Assembly: GCA_001598975.1 (NCBI GenBank)
Contig: BBXU01002849.1
Coordinates: 1 to 17,344 of the forward strand
Reading direction: 5' to 3'
Length of the DNA: 17,344 bases
From: Parachlorella kessleri
Lineage: Eukaryota > Chlorophyta > Trebouxiophyceae > Chlorellales > Chlorellaceae
Part shown: in pieces, positions 8,606-14,598 of the stretch
Layout of the letters: every line of letters starts with the position of its first letter
Numbering within the stretch: the stretch's first letter is position 1
Program-made: the position numbers and the translations under genes
The notes under the pieces: generated by a model
What the model was told of the DNA's origin: nothing
Databases searched by the model: none
Seen by the model: the letters and a program-made list of their open reading frames with translations, nothing else

Positions 8606-11600
8606 ATGGTGAGTGAATCGTGCTTGAAGCCTTGTCTGCAACTCTCGAGAAGGGCCGTGTGGCAGCCGACTGACCATTCAATAGCCGGCCTGGCCCCCCT
8701 GCAGCCTGCGATTCTGCCCGCTCTTTGCCTGCAGGCTGGAAACGTTCGAACCGATCAGGCCCTCAATGTTGATGAACACCACCCACAGCCCCTGGGCAGG
8801 CCTCCGCCGAGCCAGGGTAACAAGGAGCTGTCACCCCTTAGCCTAGGTCCCAAGCCAGAAGCCCAACTGGGGGCTGGGGTTGAACAAGAGCACGACAGTG
8901 ATAAACACTCGGAGGACTCGTGGGAGCTGCTCAGCGGCGATGACAGCCCCAGGTGCTGGGCAAAATTTGAATCATACGCGCGTGGCCACAAGTGCTGGTG
9001 TTCCGACGGCCTGGGCATAGCTGCTTGGGCAGCTCAAGTTCTAAGTTGGTGCGCTGTGCGGCAGACCGTATAGCACCATCGGCCTCACTGGTGCGCATAG
9101 CAGCTGCCCACTGCATCTGGTAACACCTGCCTGTGCAGGGTCCATGCCACGCGTGGTCGCTCCCTGGAGCTGCCGCCGCGCCCCGCTTCTGTGACCGTAC
9201 CCCAGCCAGAGACCCCTGCCCTAAGACAGGAGTCCCTTGGCCCGGCTGAAACTCCCACCGTAGCAGCGGCTGGCGCAGCCGACGGCGCCGAACCGGCAGT
9301 GACGGCTGCCTGCGAGCCAGCCTGCGAGGCAGAGGATGAACAGTGCGTTGCTGAGAGTGGTGAAGCGGCGGCTGAGGGAGAGCCGGCCTCACCGGTGTCC
9401 TCAGTTTGTGAGGCCGAGGGGGCTGCGGCGGACGTCTACAGCCTGTCCCAGGTGCGCAAGGGCTTGATCAGGGTCTCTGAGCCGCTGTCAGCATGGTCGT
9501 AGCATAGCCCCAAACATGCCCATCTATGCTCATCCAATGCTTGCACAAGAAGGGAAGCAGGTTTTGCGCTCGTTGACTGACGTGGGTTGCTGTGGCTGAG
9601 CCGGGGCGAAGCCGTTACTCCACTGGCAGGCGGGCTCGATCAGCGTGTAGTCTAAACCCACCAGTTCTGATTGCTTGATGGCTTGTTAGCACTGCACAAC
9701 TGTAAGAAAGGCAGTATCCGAGGGGCACTTCTTTCAATGTGGAGCAGCCGATGTTGCAGCGAGGTTGACAAGACCATGCCCGCTGCGTTGTGGACAAGAT
9801 GGATGGCTATGTCAACGGCTACCTTGACCTTGCGAGCTATATAATACTGATTTCAGTGCACCAAGCCACTTCTCTGGACTCGCCTTCTTTTTTTTGCAGG
9901 AGGGCTCCATCAATGGCTACTCTGACTCTGAGAGCTCCCACGTGGCTGATGAGCTCATGGCCCTGGCAGAACCGGACCACCGCGCCAGCCTGGCGGCATT
10001 CCCACAGGAGGGCTCGGGGGGTGGTGCCGCCTGCGAGAAGCAGGGCAGCAGCGCAGGTGGGTGATGCTACCACCTGGGGTATGTGGGTAATGCTACCATT
10101 TGGGGTATGTGGGCGATGCTAGCACTTGGGGTACATGGGTGATGCTACCATTTGGGGTATGTGGGTAATGCTACCATTTGGGGTATGTGGGTGATGCTAC
10201 TACTTGGGGTATGTGGGTGATTGGGACCGAGCGAGCGCTTGGGTGTGGGACGAAGGTGTGGCGCCGTCGCTGAGCGGGCTGTGGGTAAGGTTGGCTGTGA
10301 GTAAGGGCCGGTCTAAAAGCCGGGCAGCTTGCCGGCAGCGGGGCGGAAATGATATGACTGGCGGTGCAGGTGTGAGGGGTATGGTGAGGCGCCGGTGGTC
10401 AATGCTGGTGGGTAGGGCATGCCGATTGGGAGTTCTGGCCCGTGCTCGGCTGAGGTGTCGGAACGCGCATACCGCGGCCACCATGCCAGCATGGCAGCGT
10501 TGTCGCAGGAGCTATGTTGGCGAGATGTATGTTCGATTGCCTGCCTCCATGCAGATGACAAAAGCCAGGACGCCCTCGCTCCCGCCCCGGCGGGCGGCCT
10601 GTATGCGGTCGTCTCTGCCCAGCTGTCTGCGCTGTCGGCCGGTGCCACCGAGTATGCGACTGCCGGCACTGCGGCAGCCACCGAGTTGGTGGCGGCCGGT
10701 GCCACGGCGGCGGCCGAGCTCACGACTGCCGGCGCTGCGGCGGCGACGGAGGCGGGGGCCCGCATGTGGGCGCTCCTGGAGGAGTGGCTGGACACTCTGC
10801 AGGTGAATTATAAGACTAAAGACTAAATAGAGACTAATAATAAGACTAATAAGACTAAATAAAATGATTGAGAAGCAATAGGACGGGTGCAGGCTGTGGG
10901 CGTGCTCGCCGTCGCAGCCGTGCTCAGAGCGGCCTGCGGATCTGGCGCGCTTGTATTGCCCTCCTGACCTCCTTCTATATCGTTGCTGTGCCCTCCGCCG
11001 GCACAGGTGCGCGTGCTCGGCGTGTACGCCCCGCTGAAGGCGGCGCTGGCGGGGGAGGAGCTGGGGGAGCTCACCCGGCGCCTGCGCTTTGCTGTGGACC
11101 GCCTGGTCAAACAGGCCGCCTTGAAGAATGTGGACTGGACCAAGGTGAGGCTGGCTTTGCACTCATATCCCTGCTAGTTTCTCCCTAGCTGTTTCTCTTC
11201 TTCTCTCGTACCTGCTTACCTGAGGAGCGCGGCGGCCTTCAAAGACGTGAATTGGATGAAGGTGAGGCTAGCTTTGTACTCTAACCTTAGATGTTTCTCT
11301 TCTTCTCTCATACCTGCTTACCTGAGGAGCGCGGCGGCTTCAAGGACGTGACTTGGATGAAGGAAGGCTGCCTTTGTACTCTAATACTAGATGTTGCTCT
11401 TCTTCTGTCATATTCACTGACCTGAGGAGTGCGGCCTTGAAGAATATGGAGTGGACCAAGGTGTGGCTGGCACTACATCCTAACCCCTCATATTTCCCTT
11501 CTCTCACATCTGCTCACTTTATGAGTACGGCAAGCTCATGAATGGGCTATGCCTTTTTGGAAACGTCCTGTTCAGGCAGGCGGCCACGATATGCCTGGTG

Positions 11601-12251
11601 GCTATCTGTCTGCGCCGTTCCCTGCTTTGGTTATTGCTTTTGTCTGCCTTGCTCCTGCGCCTCCGTACGCCATTATACGGTGGCCGTGCCCCCTGTGGGG
11701 CGTCATAACGAAACCCTCTCCCTTGGCTTGTTCTCATTGCAACCGTCGCCTGGGTGCAGGTGGTGCTGGGCGCCGGCTGTGTTGCGCTGGCAGCGGTCTG
11801 CCTGCGCACGAGGCGGGCAAACCAGGACCTTGCTGGTAAATTGGCACAGCGCGACGCTGAGCTTGCCGAGCTGGTGAGTGCCTGCTGTGTGCAGATATGT
11901 ATTGGCAGCAGACGGCTGTTGCATGTCAGATGGCATATATGCGGCCCACTGCGTGGTTGGGTGCCCGCTGCGCTTTGCATCCTGTGGGACGGGGCTGCTG
12001 GCCGCGTGCTCGGCGAAAGGCTTGGTTTTCAGTTGGTGAGGGCTCCTGCGACGCTTTGCACGCCAGCATACACTCGCATTTGCCCCTTGCATCCCAGTCT
12101 CAGCGGTCTTGGAGGAATTGCCTTTCCTCGTGGCTTGCAGGTGGGCCGCATCCTGACGCTGCGGCACCGCAACAGCAGCGTGCCCATCATCCGCCCCGTG
12201 GCCTGCCGAAGCGCGGTCGCCCCCTGGGGCCACCTGCTGCACGCTGTGTGA
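8606..12251 (+). CDS. Hypothetical acidic, Ala-rich protein with C-terminal membrane segment and coiled coil
   Basis: Eight exons join in frame: 8606-8608, 8735-8952, 9139-9451, 9900-10056, 10555-10802, 11007-11144, 11760-11873, 12141-12251, giving 433 residues; phases match at every join. ATG 8606 is the first in-frame ATG and is followed directly by donor GTGAGT. Residues 1-240 are acidic and low complexity, with SEDSWELLSGDD around residue 64 and NGYSDSESSHVADEL around 183. Residues 250-310 are an Ala/Thr-rich helix-prone repeat. Residues 314-359 (exon 6) look folded and helical. VVLGAGCVALAAVCL (360-374) can span a membrane, followed by a leucine-rich heptad stretch (AKLAQRDAELAELVGRILTL). 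Looks like a tail-region-anchored cytosolic protein. I do not recognise the family. WELL in acidic context fits an ATG8-interacting motif, but this is speculative. The first exon is the least certain. Confidence 0.75.
10057..10221 (+). repeat. 26-bp minisatellite starting at an intron's 5' splice site
   Basis: Six copies plus a partial one of a 26-bp unit beginning GTGGGTGATGCTACCA and ending GGGGTAT, from 10057 to 10212 and on to 10221. The first base of the array is the first base of the intron after exon 9900-10056, so every unit begins with a GTGGGT-like donor (one ATGGGT). Confidence 0.93.
10811..10860 (+). repeat. A/T-rich GACTAA simple repeat in intron 5
   Basis: GACTAA occurs at 10814, 10821, 10832, 10844 and 10853, just after the donor at 10803. 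The stretch is far richer in A/T than its surroundings. The same hexamer recurs in an epimerase intron at 15952, 16029, 16098 and 16116. Confidence 0.8.
11114..11530 (+). repeat. Four-copy tandem array of an exon end plus donor (gene 4 exon 6)
   Basis: The end of exon 6 (coding AALKNVDWTK, donor at 11145) and about 70 bases of following intron recur three times, starting near 11231, 11333 and 11431; the period is 99-117 bp. Copy 2 codes AFKDVNWMK with an intact GTGAGG donor at 11262. Copy 3 has lost the GT (AAGGAAGG). Copy 4 codes ALKNMEWTK with GTGTGG at 11461. The shared intron part includes TGTTTCTCTTCTTCTCTC and TACCTGCTTACCTGAGGAG. Confidence 0.9.
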
Positions 12252-12350
12252 GCCCAGCATGGCACTGCGCTAGGCCTGCTTCGCGACAGTGAGCCTCTTA
12301 CGGCATCAGTTGCTCCCTGGGGGGCTTGCTGCACTAAGCCTGGCATGCAC
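12216..12350 (+). repeat. 93-bp duplication spanning the end and stop codon of gene 4
   Basis: GTCGCCCCCTGGGG at 12216, before the stop, matches GTTGCTCCCTGGGG at 12309 in the 3' UTR. Both are followed by CTGCTGCAC-like or TTGCTGCAC-like sequence and GGCATG-containing sequence. The peptide VAPWGHLLHA is echoed as VAPWGACCT. Confidence 0.6.
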
Positions 12351-14598
12351 GCTGGGCATGCTGTGCCGGTGTTGGCTTAATGCGGCAAGCTTGTGATGTG
12401 GGGTCACCGGATGCTCGCCGCGGAGCTCTGCATGCTCAAGAGGGCCCGCTGTGTGGCGCTGGGCTTGGCGATGTTTCCGCCCATGGCGCAGCAGCAAGGC
12501 AAGGCAAGTGGGGCTGGTTGGTAGGGTTAGGCTTCTTCGGCAGCCGTGCGGTGCACACACGCCTGCAGCAAAGTGCCGTGTGGTAAAGGAGGCGAGCCGT
12601 GGGGCCGGGTTTGTTGAGGTCAGAGTCTGCTGTTTGCTTGCTTTTGCCTGTTGACTTTGTATAGGGACTCACCTGCTTCCTTCCTCAAGTGCCCTTTTGA
12701 GTGTTCAGTAGGCAGCAGTCAAGCGTCACATCTGGACACTTAGCCTCACGTGTATAGCACCATCATATTCATTTGGCATCCCAAGCCGGGAGGCCGGTGG
12801 TTGTAGACTGGGGCGGCCTGCCATCCAATTGCTGCCCTCAAGCAAGTTCCTCTCGTTGCTAGGCCCTGCTCACTGCTTGCCTGTGTGCTTTGAAGCTGTC
12901 ATTGGGACCGTATTTGATGCGTTCAGTGCCACCATTCTTTTTCGTGGTTTCCCCAGAACTGCAGTGACTGACGGTGGTCGTAAAGGATCTGTGTTTACCT
13001 TCGCACCTGTCACTCAGGCTGCTTTTCTTCCTCTCACTGTGCTATACCACTGGACTGCTGGGACAAGACTAGGCAGGAGTAGGTGGTGTGAGTGTTGGGA
13101 CCAAATGGCGGAGGCAGGCAGACGTGTGGTCGTCTTGGTTTTGTGGCTAGGATTCTTTACTGGGCCTTTCATTTTTCATCGGAGAATTTGGTTCGGTGCT
13201 GGAGTCCCCGGATGTTGTATAGCTGTAGCCCCCCAGACGCCGGGTTGTCTCCACGCTTGTACTTTGCCTGACGGCCGCAGTGGTTTTCTGCATGTGTGCT
13301 ACCCTGCATCCTACCGTTCATTTGCGCCTCGATCTGCTTGTACCCTACCATACCACAACACAATGCTTTTATCCCTTCGCAAGCGCACGTTATGTCGCAA
13401 CCGCCCTGTATCGCCTGGGGTCATAGAGAATCGTATGCTGGTTTCATGGCTTGTAGCCTAGGCTTGCCACCTGTGGTGCGTCCGAAGCTTGGTCTCGTGG
13501 GCCCTGTTGGTCTGAATGTTGGGTGGAGGTACTAGGCACGGATCTGCCGGTAGTTTGAAGTGCCGTTAAGGGAATGCTTGTGCATGACACTTCGCTGAGG
13601 GCGGCCGCCGCTTGTTGGTGGCTAGCAGGGTTGTCTGCATGTTGTCTAGGGCTTTGTGGTTTGTGGGCTAGGCTTTTCGCTTCCGTGGTGACAGGGCTGG
13701 ACTAGTTGTGTGGCACATCCGTGTGAGCTACTTCTAGGTGCTGCCTGCCCGCTACCCGCCCCTATGCCGCTTGCCTATTCACCCCCCTGCATGGGGTTCT
13801 TGTCGTGCCCCCGTACTATCTGCACCCCTAACTAGCAGCACGTCCCTCCCTATTGATCTCTGCGCCTCGCCACGGTTTTCCGACTTGCAAGGACACTGTA
13901 CACCACTAAGTACCTACCTGCATGCCCCATGCTTGCGCGGCTTTGAGCTCCTGGTCCCCCTTGCGTGCCACCTGTTGTTTATTGTTGCTTTGCTGGTCTC
14001 TGGATGTTTTGGTCCTTGGGCGAGCGACAGTTGTACTTCTGATATGTCCCTTCTGCCTGCCATGTCTGGCTGCCAAACCTGCCTGCTGCTTTGAGTGAGA
14101 CTGTTGTGAGGCTACTCCCTGCTAGACTTAGTGGATGGAAGGTCCGCTGGTTGATCCGGTTGCCTGCCATTGTAACTTGCACCACCGCTTGTGAACAGAG
14201 CCAGTTGCTGGCTTGGGCAGATTGGCAGCTGCTCTGCTCGGCCGTGCGTCAGCTGTTTGGCAGGTCTTATGTAAAACCCCCGGGACCTGTACCTGCGTTG
14301 TGTACTTTTGGAAAATCTGTCACCCAGCCCTGTCAGTACCCTCCCCCGCTCCCTCTCCTTTGTCCGCGTTGCCTGCCACCACCAACTCACGACTTTGCAT
14401 TGTTGTGGCACACCATCTCGTACTTCTGAGGAAAATCGGTTGGGTTAAAGCAGACGTGGCCAGCTCTGTGCCAGGCTGGCTGCAATTGGCGCTCGCGGGA
14501 GGGATCCCAGCGTTCCTTGCAGGCATCACCTCATCCGGCACAGCCAGTAGCAGGTACGGAGGTAATAACTCTTAGATCGGCCTTGTGCAGTGATCACC
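12252..14598 (+). other. Long 3' flank of gene 4 and upstream region of the epimerase gene; no supported gene
   Basis: No TGTAA occurs on the + strand between the stop at 12251 and 14171, so the 3' UTR could be about 1.9 kb, unless a variant signal is used. The stretch is T/C/G-rich and A-poor. A 210-codon open frame (12829-13461) has no early ATG, is Cys-rich and has no recognisable motif, so I do not call it a gene. 14176-14598 should hold the epimerase promoter; an acceptor-like TTGTGCAG ends at 14590, eight bases before the start codon. Confidence 0.45.
14171..14175 (+). terminator. First TGTAA polyadenylation signal after gene 4
   Basis: The only + strand TGTAA between the stop of gene 4 and the start of the epimerase gene. 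It lies 1.92 kb after the stop, unusually far, so the assignment is tentative. Confidence 0.35.

Noticed and set aside
10313..10795. Ala/Ser-rich - strand open frame opposite gene 4 exon 5
   Set aside because: It is the complement of the Ala-rich coding repeat; the + strand frame is supported by matching splice phases on both sides.
12829..13461. 210-codon + strand open frame between gene 4 and the epimerase gene
   Set aside because: It opens on TTG with no ATG for its first 90 or so codons, has no recognisable motif, and lies in T/C/G-rich, stop-poor DNA where long frames arise by chance.
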